Below, piece by piece: positions 1 through 11,219 of a stretch of DNA of 64,000 nucleotides; within the stretch, counting starts at the first letter, position 1; every line of letters starts with the position of its first letter. This stretch comes from Bos javanicus (lineage: Eukaryota; Chordata; Mammalia; Artiodactyla; Bovidae), in contig NC_083885.1 of NCBI RefSeq assembly GCF_032452875.1, positions 29,243,925 through 29,307,924 of the forward strand, read 5' to 3'. A model generated the notes under the pieces. The model saw only the letters and a list, made by a program, of their open reading frames with translations. It made no database searches and was not told the origin of the DNA. The position numbers and the translations under genes are program-made.

Positions 1-125
1 CAATAGCGGTGGTGCATGGGCTTATTTGCTCCATGGCATGTAGGATCTTCCCAGACCAGGGATCAAACCAGTGTCTCCTGAATTGCTAGGTGGATTCTTA
101 ACCACCTGAACTACTAGGGAAGCCC
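1..125 (-). mobile_element. CHR-type tRNA-derived SINE, antisense, cut by window edge
   Basis: The right end reads ACTACTAGGGAAGCCC, the reverse complement of the GGGCTTCCCT head of artiodactyl tRNA-derived SINEs. Upstream lies a GTAGGATCTTCCCAGACC stretch typical of CHR elements rather than the Bov-A core. The 3' part lies outside the window. No TSD can be checked. Confidence 0.7.
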
Positions 126-649
126 TGGACGTTTTACTCTAAAGCATTGCCTGATGGTCTGAATAGAGTTAATCTTACTATGACTCCTGTGTTAGTTTAT
201 TCATTAATTCCTCTTATTATAATATGATATGTTTTCTCCAGCATTCAACATGCATAATTCCTAGTATTCAGGAGGGATTCAGTAAATGAATATTGAATAA
301 ATGTATTAAATTCCTATAACATAGTCTCTGGGTTCAAGAAGAGTGACATATTAGGAAGCAGGACATGTGTGATCATTCCTATGATAGAAGTTCTCTAGGG
401 GCACATTCAAGAGAAAGCCGATTATGAGAGAAAGGACAAGCTTTCCATTCTTTTCACAATCCATATCCTGGGAGCCATGACCCGCCTCTTCCCTCCCCCA
501 TAGACTTGGCATTATATAATTCAAAATCAACAAAAATATCTGATCCTTCACTCAATTAGCATACATCTGGATTTTGACTGATGCATCAGAATAGGCCAGG
601 AAAAAGAAGAGAAAGTTTGGGCAGACACTTGGAAGCATTTGCATATTGG
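126..649. other. Unique AT-rich sequence, nothing recognised
   Basis: No repeat family, splice-like gene structure or RNA gene is visible. A 66-codon antisense frame at 351-551 has no recognisable motif and is taken as chance. Confidence 0.5.
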
Positions 650-1000
650 GAATTTCATGTAACAGTCTGGTTTGGGGAGAGCATAGGTGAAGAATGAGGT
701 GGCAGGAAAAGGAAGATAATCTTCCCGTCACTGGTAAAGAATTTATGTTGTATTCTGGAAATAAAGCATTTTAGGAGAGGAGTGGCAAGCTCATAATTTG
801 GGTATGTGAAAGATCACTCTGGTAGCTGTGTGCAGAATGGATGGAAGGCTCAGCTTGACATGTAGAGTGTGAGGAGAAGGCTTTAATTGGCTCAGGTGAG
901 AGATGATGGAGTTGACAGCAGCATCGGTGACAATGGAGAGGAAGGGTGAAAGTGAAAGATACAAATAAATATTTTGCTTTTTATAAGAGTATCATCTTAT
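650..1000 (-). mobile_element. L2 LINE fragment, antisense
   Basis: AAAGATCACTCTGG followed by AGCTGTGTGCAGAATGGATGG and later CAGGTGAGAGATGATGG is the reverse complement of the characteristic L2 3' coding segment. It is diverged and indel-rich, as expected of an ancient mammalian LINE. Edges are approximate. Confidence 0.6.
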
Positions 1001-1929
1001 ACCCAGAGGTAGAAAAGAAGGAAAATGGTAGACCTGACTGCAAGAGGTGTTCCTCAAAATGCTAATGAAACACAGTAGCAGATTCCTTGGATTGTCTCCA
1101 AATTACATTTTGCAGTCTCTCTTATTATCCTGTTAATTGCCCTTACTCCTTTTCAGCAGCATAAAGCAAAATGAATTTCAAAATCCAGATGTGTGGAAGT
1201 AGTATCACTAACTAGAGCTTCAGGAAGTATTAAACTCCTACTAAATATATTTAATTTAGAATTAATAAGGTGGTGTTATGGAAATTAAATCCCCCATGAT
1301 TGTTGGGGAAGAGCACCTATTGAGGTATATAAATATATGAAAGATAAATCTACTTGCAATGTAATTAATTCAAATCTGCAGAACCAATAAGTGTGTGACG
1401 ATGTTCCTATTATTACATTACACTTGTGAGGAATGCTCAGGAATTTAATTAGCATGTACCCATACAACTAAAGAAAATGAGATATTAAGCATGCTATCTA
1501 ATTAACTAGCTATAGATTGCCTGTTAAATAAATATTAAATGTATAAACACTTGAGACCAGGCTGAAAACGTGGCCCTAACTAGATATCAATTTTCTCATG
1601 AGTCTTTTTAAAAAACAGTTGCAGTTAATTCCAAGAACAGAATATACCCAGAGGCTTCCAGTGGGATCAGTGTGCTTTGCCCATGTGGTTATTATTATTT
1701 TTTAGCTTGAGTTCAAATTGGTAGATCACATGCATTATCCAAGCAAACACTCTGGTCAGTTATGTTAGGATGTCAACTTCTCCACTTTCTAGGTATGTAC
1801 AATTACTGAAATGTGGGCATGTCAGTTTGTCTAACATCACACAACAAAGAAACGGTGTGTGCTTTGTCATTACATCATTGCTAAGTATCCTCTCCTCCTA
1901 CTAAGCAACCATAATGATCTTGATGGATG
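1001..1929. other. Unique AT-rich sequence
   Basis: No gene, RNA or repeat was recognised. The short antisense frames at 1285-1467 and 1870-2115 lack motifs; the second overlaps an L2 relic. Confidence 0.5.
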
Positions 1930-2512
1930 TAAATTAGATGTCATTCTTCTATTCAAAACTCCCCAGCAACTTACCATATTATGAAGAGTATAAGCTTTAA
2001 CCTGTGAGGCTCCACATGATATGTCCACTGCGACCCTCCCCTCAGACTTCAAATCCATTACATATCTGACCTCATCTCCAACAACTCTCCTGTTGATCCA
2101 CTCTACCCCTGCCACTGGTAGTTTTGCTGTTTTTAGACCATTTTAGCCAAGCTCTCACATCACAACATTTGCCTACATGGCTTTATCTCATCCCTTCTGT
2201 CCCTTCATATCTTTGTACAAACGTTGCCTTGTGAGTATCAGTGAGGGCTTCTTTAGGCACTCTTCATCAAAGAATGTTCTCCTTCCCACCGCTCTCTAAC
2301 CCCCTAACTTGTTTGCTTTTATCCCATCATATAAAACATACAGATTTTACATATTCATTTGTTTCTTATCTGTTAAGTACCCCCTAACTCCAGTTGAAAG
2401 TCTGCAAGACCAGGGATTTATGTTTGTTCATTACTTAATTTCCAGCACATAGACTAATGGTGCCTGGCACACGGAAGGTGTGTGATAAATACCTGATGAA
2501 CAAATAAGCAAA
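1930..2512 (+). mobile_element. L2 LINE 3' end, sense
   Basis: The phrases CTGACCTCATCTCCAACAAC, CCAGGGATTTATGTTTGTTC and GGTGCCTGGCACACGGAAGG, ending in a GATAAATACCTGATGAAC tail, follow the order of the L2 3' coding region and 3' terminus. Divergence is high; no open frame survives. Confidence 0.7.
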
Positions 2513-2618
2513 TGCTCTGTTAACAACAGCATCTACGCCACGCTGAAAGTTTCCATGTGGACACAGTAGTCACAATGTGTACATTTTTTGACATTTGTAT
2601 TGACTTATACAACATTTT

Positions 2619-2880
2619 GCAACCCACTCCAGTACTCTTGCCTGGAAAATCCCATGGATGGAGGAGCCTGGTAGGCTGCAGTCCATGGGGTCATAAAGAG
2701 TCAGACACGACTAAGCGACTTCACTTACACTTTTCACTTTCATGCATTGGAGAAGGAAATGGCAACCCACTCCAGTGTTCTTGCCTGGAGAATCCCAGGG
2801 ACGGGGGAGCCTGGTGGGCTGCCGTCTATGGGGTCACACAGAGTCGGACACGACTGAAGCGACTTAGCAGCAGCAGCAGC
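2619..2880 (+). mobile_element. Bov-A2 SINE (dimer) with (AGC)n tail
   Basis: Two tandem Bov-A monomers each begin GCAACCCACTCCAGT, joined by a TTCACTTTCATGCATTGGAG linker, ending in CGACTTAGCAGCAGCAGCAGC. A perfect 12-bp target-site duplication ATACAACATTTT lies at 2607-2618 and 2881-2892, so both insertion edges are exact. The 154-codon frame at 2557-3021 merely reads through this SINE. Bov-A elements share their 3' tail with BovB and are thought to be mobilised by it. Confidence 0.95.
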
Positions 2881-3218
2881 ATACAACATTTTACATGGTC
2901 AGAAATGAGAATTGCTCAGTATTATTTTTCTTGGATTTTTAACATTCTCTCATACATATTCATGATAAAATATAACATCTTTGAATCAAGTTTGCTTTAT
3001 TTTCTCCCCAGACATTACTAGGTGCATACCTATCACTTAACTGTTTTTTAAAACTTGTCTTCATATATTTTATCCAATTTAAGATAGTTCAAATTTAACC
3101 ATTTGCTTCAAATATCATCTGAGATTATTTCACAAGGAATTTTATGGGTTAAGGAATCATTTCTTTATGTACTATCAAGTTTTCAACTCTTAAAATTTAT
3201 ACCATCCTTTCAGGATAG

Positions 3219-3342
3219 TGTGTGTTAGTCGCTCAGTCATGTCTGACTGTCTGCAACCCCACAGACTGTTGCCCACCAGGCTCTTCTGCCCATGGGATTC
3301 TCCGGGCAAGCATACTGGAGTGGGTTACCATTACCTTCTCCA
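3219..3342 (-). mobile_element. Bov-A/Bov-tA SINE fragment, antisense
   Basis: Reads TTAGTCGCTCAGTCATGTCTG through CATACTGGAGTGGGTTACC, the reverse complement of the Bov-A core, without the tRNA head. A 10-bp TSD TTCAGGATAG flanks it at 3209-3218 and 3343-3352. Confidence 0.92.
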
Positions 3343-3479
3343 TTCAGGATAGACCTCAGGATATTTTTATTAAAATGGGGAATTGGAAGGTGTAATCACT
3401 TAAGGTTACTTTCCGGAAATGGAGCAGCATATAATGAGTCCTAAATTAGCTCCAGGGATGTTCCTAGAGTGCTGCCTGA

Positions 3480-3655
3480 GATGTTTTTATATCCATTATC
3501 TCATTAATTCTCTTTCTCTTCTATTAAAATTGAGATGGCTAATCCACATAACCATATCCTAAGAAAGTCCATTTTCAAGGTACAAAACTAATACATTTGA
3601 AGCCAGTGTTAAACTGTATCCATCTAACTCCAGAGTCAGTGCCATTTCTGTTTTT
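3480..3655 (+). mobile_element. MIR SINE relic
   Basis: ATCCATTATCTCATTAATTC, then a decayed middle, then CCATCTAACTCCAGAGTCAGTGCC match the order of the MIR core and 3' half. Weak, very diverged. Confidence 0.5.
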
Positions 3656-5329
3656 CCACTTGAACCTAGCATTATATGTGAGGAAAGTCTTTAAAAATGA
3701 AAGTGTTTTGTCTGTTTGTATCTCACATTGCTTTGAAAAGCATCTTTGGTTTACAATTTACTTGGGTGAGTGATTGACACCTGATTTCAAGGTTGGTTTA
3801 TACCAAATTCAGCTGAGATCCTTGGACTTTCTTGATTTATTGTAGAAAATTATCCCAAAGCTTAGAGAGATTAGAATTCTAGTGGGTGTCTACCTGCTTG
3901 TCCACTTCTGCACTATGACCCTTGGGAGATTCTTGGGAATATTTTCTGCAGTAAGAACATGAAACATATATTGATAAGGGGAAAATGACATTTTTTATAA
4001 ACTCTGTAATAGGCCAGGAAAAACACTGGAAAATACTACCATCTAACTGTTTCTTGAATCCAGTGAAGGTGATGGGATATCAGAATGGCAGGGGCCAAGT
4101 GATGAAACCTACTTGCCAGACATAAGGCAGACATAGTTACCAAAACCAGTAGCAGAAAAATCTCGAAGTGGGTGAACAGAAGTATGAATTGAATAGGTGC
4201 AATAAAGAAACACAAGTTATCATATAATTTCAAGACATAAGCCAATTCATAGACCCAAAACCTCTTGAATGGAGAAAAGGGAGACTGTATCACCTTACCA
4301 TCAAAAATTTTATACTAAAATCATTTCTCCTTGCTTTTACTAAAGAGTCCTGTGACCAATTACAAAGATGTGCATTAGGAAAGATAGCATACCAGCCTTA
4401 TCAAAGATTGCTAGCATCGTTCTGTCTCTCAGTCATATACAAAACACAGTATGGTTCACCAGCCCAGCTACAAAATAATGGAGGCTGTGATTAATAGTAT
4501 TTTGAATCTGTCTCATCACATGATGACTTTGGTGTGTCACAGAACCCACTTCACTGCTATTTCTTCAGTTCTGGAATGCATAGTTGAAATGCAACTGGCA
4601 AAATCTTCACATTAATGTCTATGGAATGAAGGGTATTATGGTAGGAAAGTACAAGACTCTAGAACTGCTTTTTTTCTATGTTAAAAATAAAGCAAAAGCC
4701 TTCCTACATTTCTTAACAGATTGTAGAGAATAGAGTCACAATCAAGAACTCAAAAGACCCAAGGGCAGTGAATGAAGTCATGTTTCCCATCACATCTATT
4801 CACCATGTCTATTTGGCCCATGTGGAAAACAGATCTTGGAAGGAAAGTGGGGTATCCTAAATAATACCAGGTGGGCACTCTAATGGTAGCTACTTTTAAA
4901 GATGTGACTTCTTTGCTGGAGACAATGTTACTCTGCCTCATAACAGAGGCAAGCACTTTTTAATAGTGCTGATCTTCGTTGGCTTCATTATGCCAAGCTT
5001 TCATTTAAGTCCAGTTTACCAACTATTTACCATCCTTATAATGCTGTGCCTGTAGGTATTATCTAATTCTCAACTTAAAAATCACATCTCAGCTAGACCC
5101 CTCTGTGCTACCCAATATTAGATTACAACCTGTTTGCCAACAATGGAGTGCTAGGTCTTCTGATTCATTGCTCCACATCTTTCTTCACTTTTCCTATTCT
5201 ATCATACTTTGTTTTTATGCTTCATATTAACTGTAGAATAGGTGATTGACACTGATTTGGGAGAAAAGGAGAAAGAAAAAAAAACAACTTAAGATATCAA
5301 AATACATCAAGTCCTGACTATGAATCAGA
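3656..5329. other. Unique sequence, no gene seen
   Basis: No recognisable repeat or coding signal. The 85-codon antisense frame at 4036-4293 and the 68-codon frame at 4750-4956 show no family motif. A short A-rich run lies near 5270-5285. Confidence 0.5.
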
Positions 5330-5430
5330 TATAACATGGCATAGCATCTAAGCCTTAGTCCAATAGGGCAGGTGTTACAAGTCCCTTTTTATAGGTGAAG
5401 ATATGTGATTCAAAGAGTTTAAACAATTTG
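5330..5430 (+). mobile_element. MIR SINE relic
   Basis: TTTTTATAGGTGAAGATATG followed by AGAGTTTAAACAATTTGGC resembles the MIR core (bases for 'cagatgaggaaactgag...gttaag'). Diverged; edges approximate. Confidence 0.45.
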
Positions 5431-5620
5431 GCTAGAAGTGACCACTAGAGCGAAGAAATACAAAGCAACTATAACTCAATTCTTGAAAAGTCTGCTGCCA
5501 GAGCTTTGCTCCAAATCCTCTGCTTTCTTTCTAACTTTGTAAGTTGTCTAATCTTCAGACTTATAAAATGCTTCTTTCAGACATTCTTTTCCCTTATTAC
5601 AAACAGGTACTTGCTTTAGT

Positions 5621-5895
5621 CGGAGAAGGCGATGGCACCCCACTCCAGTACTTTTGCCTAGAAAATCCCATGGACGGAGGAGCCTGGTAGGCTGTAGTCC
5701 ATGGGATCGCTAGAGTTGGACACGACTGAGCAACTTCACTTTCACTTTTCACTTTCATACATTGGAGAAGGAAATGGCAACCCACTCCAGTGTTCTTGCC
5801 TGGAGAATCCCAGGGACAGTGGAGTCTGGTGGGCTGCCATCTCTGGGGTTGCACAGAGTCGGACATAACTAAAGTGATGTAGCAGCAGCAGCAGC
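5621..5895 (+). mobile_element. Bov-A2 SINE (dimer) with (AGC)n tail
   Basis: Two Bov-A monomers with the usual linker TTCACTTTCATACATTGGAG and a 3' GTAGCAGCAGCAGC tail. A perfect 12-bp TSD ACTTGCTTTAGT at 5609-5620 and 5896-5907 fixes the edges. The 89-codon antisense frame at 5597-5866 is a shadow of this SINE. Confidence 0.95.
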
Positions 5896-5907
5896 ACTTG
5901 CTTTAGT

Positions 5908-6275
5908 ACAAAAGTTAAACTGAACAGAAAGGGTTAAATCCTTGCTTTGAAACACACATAATGGGATAAAAAATAAATAAGAGAACTTTACCTTTCCTCA
6001 CCACCCAAACCACCATTTTGTAAGGGGGGATGAGTCCATATGAGAGAATTAGTTGAAAAAGTAGGCCAGATATTTACTCATCTTTCCTTGGCCACCATAA
6101 TCTGGCCAAAAACCTGGACCATGATGAAGTCAAGATTCTTTTGATTTCTCCTAGCTCCACAGTTGAGAATCCAGTAGGCTTGGGAAAATGGGTTCAGAAT
6201 TCTTTGAAGACTACCTTCTTCCTGCCAGCAAGATAATTTCACCAGCTCCTCCTTTGCCTAAAGATAGGATTAAGT
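5908..6275. other. Unique sequence
   Basis: No gene or repeat recognised between the Bov-A2 copy and the L1 3' end. Confidence 0.5.
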
Positions 6276-6383
6276 GTTCAGGATGGGGAACACATGTATA
6301 CCTGTGGCGGATTCATTCTGATATTTGGCAGAACTAATACAATTATGTAAACTTTAAAAATAAAATAAAATTTTAAAAAAATT
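6276..6383 (+). mobile_element. Young bovine L1 3' end, heavily 5'-truncated
   Basis: Reads GGATGGGGAACACATGTATA, then TGATATTTGGCAGAACTAAT, then AAAATAAAATAAAATTTTAAAA. This is the same terminus as the L1 copies at 21177-21312 and 34880-34980, so only about 100 bp of the 3' UTR and the A-rich tail were inserted. Confidence 0.85.
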
Positions 6384-6894
6384 TAGCTCTTTAGCAGACA
6401 AATGGTTCTGAAATGTGGGGGAGAAAAAAAAAACTCTAATAAGATGGGACAAAACCTCCTCCTTCTAGATATCATAGAAGCATTATATAGAGTATATCAC
6501 ACTACTCTCCATCACTGTACACATGCATACTCCCCAAGGGAGCATCCATGGATTTTGGTCACCTTCTCTAGTGTAATATACCCTTACCACAACCAGACCT
6601 CCACACACATACAGATTCGTGTGGTTTGGAGGTGAGGACTTTCTTTCAGGGCAGTGAGATATAAGGTGGGGCTACTGAAGTCAAACAGGGATGATGGTGC
6701 TTCCATCACTGTTAAATAGCATGGTCACTTAATTTCATCCACTTTGGATCTGCTGTTGCCAGCAACACTGATGTAGCTTATTTATGAGCTGTCCATGCTA
6801 TATGAAAATTATTCATAGTCTCATTTTGACCTATATTTTACTGTGGCTTCTTTTCCCCAATATGAATGAAATGTATGCTTATCAACCTTTCAGT
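6384..6894. other. Unique sequence
   Basis: The 77-codon plus frame at 6402-6635 has no recognisable domain, a low-complexity start (KKNSNK) and no supporting gene context; regarded as chance. Confidence 0.5.
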
Positions 6895-6990
6895 TGGGTG
6901 CTAAATGCTTGACACACATTACACATTATCATATTTAACTATAGAATTAAGTCATTAGAATGTGCATCCTGGTTATTGTTATCACCATTT
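6895..6990 (+). mobile_element. MIR SINE relic
   Basis: GTTGGGTGCTAAATGCTTGAC, ACATTATCATATTTAAC and TATTGTTATCACCATTT follow the MIR core order. Probably cut on its right by the adjacent L1 region. Confidence 0.5.
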
Positions 6991-7025
6991 ATTTTATTTT
7001 ATTGAAAGATAATTTCTTTAAAGAA

Positions 7026-8360
7026 TTTTTTTTTTCTGTCAAACCTCAACATGAATCAGCCATAGGTATACATATATCCCCTCCCTTTTGAACCTCCCTC
7101 CCATCTCCCTCCCCATCCCACCCCTCTAGGTTGTTTGAGTTTCCTGAGCCATACAGCAAATTCCCATTGACTAGCTATTTTACATATGGTAATGTAAGTT
7201 TCCATGTTACTCTTTCCATACATCTCACCCTCTCCTCCCCTCTCCCTATGTCCATAAGTCTATTCTCTATGTCTGTTTCTCCACTGCTGCCCTGTAAATA
7301 AATTCTTCAGTACCATTTTTCTAGAGTCCATATATATTAGAATATGATATTTATCTTCTCTTTCTGACTTATTTCACTTGGTATAATAGGTTCTAAGTTC
7401 ATCCACCTCGTTAGAACTGACTCAAAGGTGTTCTTCTTTATGGCTGTGTAATATTCCATTGCATATATATGTACCACAACTTCTTTATCCATTCATCTGT
7501 CAATGGACATCTAGGTTGCTTCCATGTTCTAGCTATTGTAAATGGTGCTGCAATACCAATGGAATACATGTGTCCTTTTCTAATTTTGTTTCTTCAGGGT
7601 ATATGCCTCAGAGTGGGATTTCTGGGTCTTATGGTGCTTTTATTGCTAGTTTTTTAAGGAATCTCCATACCATCTTCCATAGTGGCTGTATTGATTTACA
7701 TTCCCACCAACATAGCAATCAGTTCAGTTCAGTTCAGTTCAGTCACTCAGTCATGTCTGACTCTTTGTGACCCCATGAATCACAGCACGCCAGGCCTCCC
7801 TGTCCATCCCAACTCCCAGAGTTCACTCAGACTCACATCCATTGAGTCAGTGATACCATCCAGCCATCTCATCCTCTGTCGTCCCCTTCTCTTGCCCCCA
7901 ATCCCTCCCAGCATCAGGTCTTTTCCAATGAGTCAACTCTTCACATGAGGTGGCCAAAGTACTGGAGTTTCAGCTTCAACATCAGTCCTTCCAAAGAACA
8001 CCCAGGGCTGATTTTTAGGATGGACTGGTTGGATCTCCTTGCAGTCCAAGGGACTCCCAGGAGTCTTCTCCAACACCATAGTTCAAAAGCATCAATTCTT
8101 CAGCACTCAGCCTTCTTCACAGTCCAACTCTCACATCCATACATGACCACTGGGAAAACCATAGCCCTGACTAGACAGCAATAGTGTTCCCTTTTCTGCA
8201 CACCCTCTCCAGCATTTATTGTTTGTTGAATTTTTGATGATGGCTATTCTGACTGGTAGAGGTGATACCTCATTGTAGTTTTGATTTGCACTTCTCTAAT
8301 AAGGAGTGATGTTGAGCATCTTTTCATGTGTTTGATAGCCATCTGTATGTCTTCTGTTTC
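7026..8360 (-). mobile_element. L1 LINE 3' part, antisense, split by a BovB
   Basis: Begins with a T-run (complement of the poly(A) tail), then CATGAATCAGCCATAGGTAT and the C-rich 3' UTR, then the complement of the ORF2 C-terminus (GTAATATTCCATTGCATATA, TTGCTTCCATGTTCTAGCTA). It is interrupted by BovB at 7720-8176 and resumes with GTGTTCCCTTTTCTGCACACC through TCTTTTCATGTGTTTGATAGCC. The frames at 7459-7770 and 7469-7657 are antisense readings of this copy. More diverged than the L1 at 20363, so older. Confidence 0.88.
7720..8176 (-). mobile_element. BovB (RTE) LINE 3' fragment, antisense, nested in L1
   Basis: Starts with four CAGTT-type tail units (AGTTCAGTTCAGTTCAGTTC), then GTCATGTCTGACTCTTTGTG and the complement of the C-terminal ORF2 region up to GGGAAAACCATAGCCCTGAC. 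A 6-bp repeat AGCAAT at 7714-7719 and 8177-8182, with L1 sequence resuming on the right, marks a clean insertion. The CGA codon that is a stop in other copies is retained here. Confidence 0.92.
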
Positions 8361-8381
8361 ACCATTTTGATAGTGAGTATA

Positions 8382-8678
8382 GTGAAAGTGAAAGTCACTC
8401 AGTCATGTCCGACTCTTTCTGACCGCATCATGGAATTCTCTAGGCCAGAATACTGGAGTGGGTAGCCTTTCCCTTCTCCAGGGTTGAGATCTTCCCAACC
8501 CAGGTCTCCAGCACTGTAGGCAGATTCTTTACCAGCTGAACCACACAGGAAGCCCAGGAATACTGGAGTGGGTAGCCTATCCCTTCCTTCTCCAGCGGAT
8601 CTTCCCAACTCAGGAATTGAACAGGGGCCCCCTGCATTGCAGGTGGATTCTTTACCAACTGAGCTGTCAGGGAAGCCC
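8382..8678 (-). mobile_element. Bov-tA SINE, antisense, with duplicated tRNA-related head
   Basis: Reads AGTGAAAGTGAAAGTCACTC, then the Bov-A core, then the complement of the tRNA-derived head. The block from AATACTGGAGTGGGTAGCCT to CAGGAAGCCC occurs twice in tandem (about 8450-8554 and 8559-8678), so the copy is roughly 100 bp longer than a usual Bov-tA. A perfect 13-bp TSD GATAGTGAGTATA at 8369-8381 and 8679-8691 shows it inserted in this extended form or that the duplication came later without touching the edges. Confidence 0.92.
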
Positions 8679-8691
8679 GATAGTGAGTATA

Positions 8692-9359
8692 CATCAGGTC
8701 AAATATATCAAACACCTTGCTCAAAACTAAGATCTAGTCATTGTTGCAATGGAAATTGAAACTCAAGTCTCTTCATGCTTATAATTAACACCTTCTTCCC
8801 ATGTGACTTTTCCTGATATTCTGTGAAATAGTTAATAATTCTCTCCTGAGAATCTCCAAAACAGCTGTTTTGTTTCCTTTATTCTCATATTTTTAAACTG
8901 TGTATTACTGTGTGGGTTTCCTACTAGACTGAGAGTTCAAACTATTTATTCACCATCATATAGCTAGTACCTAAAGAGATATCTGAAGTAGAGAATACAC
9001 AAAATAAGTAAATCTTTACTTTTATTTGGAAGGATAAAGGAGATACATAGAGTATTTATAGATGACATAGGAGTGGTTGATCTTCCTTTGCTGTGAGGAA
9101 TTGATAATGGTAATGACAACAGTAATTTGTAGTGTGCAGGAAGGTAGAAAAGGTGGTTAGATGACACAGAGGTAGCCTGTATTTAAAAGGGCATTCTGGT
9201 GCCCTTCAAAACCAATAAAGAAACAAAATACTCTCACCATCCTGAATTTACCAATATATCTGTCGCTTGACTTCAGGTTTTTGCGAGTTAGTGTTTATAA
9301 AGTTAAATGCTGAAAATCAGAGAGCTGTCAGGAGTGAGGTAGAAAACAGTGACATCTCT
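8692..9359. other. Unique sequence
   Basis: No gene or repeat family recognised. A short hairpin-forming AAGGGCA/TGCCCTT pair lies near 9187-9206. Confidence 0.5.
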
Positions 9360-9690
9360 CCTGACCCGGTCTAAACTGGGACACACAGATGCGGAAAAGA
9401 ACATGCCGACTGTTGGCTCGAATGGTGTGCGATGAACCAGATAGAATGGTCCAGTGCGACAGCCTGGAATGTGTCAGAGTGGGTTAGGGGCAGAGGTCAG
9501 AGGTGACCACAGAGTGTCTCACCAGCTGACAGTTCCAGAGTGAAGATTCCAGCATACAGGCCCACGAGATGCACACCAGGCAGTGGCCTCCACAGGCTAG
9601 CCTGTGACGGCTGCGGCAGGCAGGGACACCCCAGCAGCCAGTTCCCAAATAGCGTAGTGGCTTTGCCTCTGGCCATAAGCACATTCATAA
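9360..9690. other. Locally GC-rich unique block
   Basis: By eye this block is clearly richer in G+C than its AT-rich surroundings, contains several CpG (for example GACCCGGTC, GTGACGGCTGCGGC) and no recognised repeat. Overlapping frames of 60-70 codons exist on both strands (9484-9684, 9497-9688, 9540-9752), none with a recognisable domain. It could be an unannotated exon, a regulatory element or an old retrocopy, since an A12 run follows at about 9821-9832. Confidence 0.35.
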
Positions 9691-10500
9691 CAGAGGCCCT
9701 CTTTTTGTTTGATTTTGAAGGAGGAGAGATATCGAAGGCTGTAATTAGCTAGACCTATATACACTCGAAAACTGTGAAGCCAGTGTCCTTAAGAAAAACT
9801 TAGTGTCTTTTGCTTGCATTTAAAAAAAAAAAAGTTGTTGATGGTTTCAGTAGCACTGATCATCTCACCTTCTACAACCTAAGCTATTTATAAGAGGAAA
9901 AGAAGTGTAGGTGAAAGGGAAGACGGAATTTTTGGCAAATTCTGGGGGCAGCAAATCGTGACTTTGATATGAATGCAGCCAAGGCAAACTCTCTACATTT
10001 GGTTACTGTTCAGCGATTTATCTTCATCAACTATGTGCTTGCCCTGATGTGAAACGTCTTTCTTCCTTTCCTCCAGCATCCATGGGCACTGTGATTCCCT
10101 TCACTTCACTCATATCATCCAGAATTTATGAATATATTGCTTTCCATGTTAATGTTTAGTGGGCTTCTTTTGGGGGAGGGGAAGGACACAGATTTCTGAA
10201 GTGAGAAAAATAAAGTAAAAGCACCATCGATATAAAATGGAAGTAGAAAGAAATATGCCTCCTCACACAGGATGCCTTAATCCTGAAACAGACCTCATGG
10301 TTTTTTAGCCTCACAGATACTGAATTACTAGTGCATGCACAGAAGAATGTTGGGGTCTGCCCTTCCTTTCCAGTTCAGTTTAGTTACAACAGCAACCATT
10401 TCTGAAGATTTCTGTCTCAATGGTTTCTCTTTTTTCAAAATGCATTGGATATATTTTCTAGGTTTTTGTTTTGTTTATTTCGGTATTGATTGGTTGCAGG
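9691..10500. other. Unique sequence with short A-run
   Basis: No gene seen. An A12 run near 9821-9832 is the only notable feature. Confidence 0.5.
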
Positions 10501-10523
10501 TTTTTTTTTTTTTTTTTTTTTTT
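10501..10523. repeat. T23 homopolymer
   Basis: A run of 23 T follows GGTTGCAGG. It could be the complement of a poly(A) tail, but the sequence to its right is a MIR-like relic rather than a young retroelement. Length may be unreliable in an assembly. Confidence 0.85.
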
Positions 10524-10559
10524 AACTAAAAAGAAAGGGAAGCCATGACTCAATCTGGC

Positions 10560-10660
10560 AATTAACTATTTAACACCTAGTAATTGTGGGACTGTGCCAG
10601 GTATTTGTGTACATTATCTGACTTGCTTGACTTTGGTTTTTGGTACTGCACTGCAAGTGA
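10560..10660 (+). mobile_element. MIR SINE relic
   Basis: GGACTGTGCCAGGTATTTGTG followed by TACATTATCTGACTTGCTTG resembles the MIR core. Diverged, edges approximate. Confidence 0.45.
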
Positions 10661-11219
10661 TTTGTATAGGGTATTCCACATCATTAATTGATTAAAAAAT
10701 AGAATACTTGTGAATCTGCATATCTCAATAAATATTTTAAATGTTTAAATTTATCTTATATGCACGCACACACACATATATACCTTTAAACTATACAAAG
10801 TGATGTGGAGCAATTTTACTTATCATGATGTCAAGCATTTGGCTTAATGATCAACTGATTTGAAAGCTAGAATAGAATATAGATTTTTCCTTGATCAAAC
10901 ACCTATATAGAAAAAAAAATGGAGCGTTAGGACAAGCTTCTAGACTCAGCTTCCTCTTTAACTCACTGTGTGCCTGGGCTGTCATCCATTTATGAAATGA
11001 GTAGCAACTATCTAACTTAATCCAAGATTCATTCATGGATTAATAGTCTAAAATCAAGAACCCCAAACTCTCAAGACATGAATTTTGGGTTTATTATGAT
11101 ATGAAATTAAGAATCTGTGTAAACAATCACATCAATAACATTTGTGGAGGTAAGAATAGAGAGGCAGGAGATAGGGGGTTAAATCTTACAACTCTAACAC
11201 TTGATGAATATACCATGTA
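10661..11219. other. Unique AT-rich sequence
   Basis: Contains a short (CA)/(TA) patch at about 10762-10783. The 61-codon antisense frame at 10851-11036 and the 67-codon plus frame at 11101-11304 have no motif. Confidence 0.5.

Noticed and set aside
2557..3021. 154-codon plus-strand frame
   Set aside because: Most of it is a translation of the Bov-A2 SINE bounded by a 12-bp TSD; the same peptide phrases recur over other Bov-A2 copies.
9484..9752. Cys-rich overlapping frames on both strands in the GC-rich block
   Set aside because: Frames on both strands overlap at similar length, as expected where stops are rare in GC-rich DNA; no domain recognised. The block itself is kept as a finding.
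10501..10523. T23 run as poly(A) of a processed pseudogene on the minus strand
   Set aside because: The adjacent sequence looks like a MIR relic and no cellular gene sequence or TSD was recognised.
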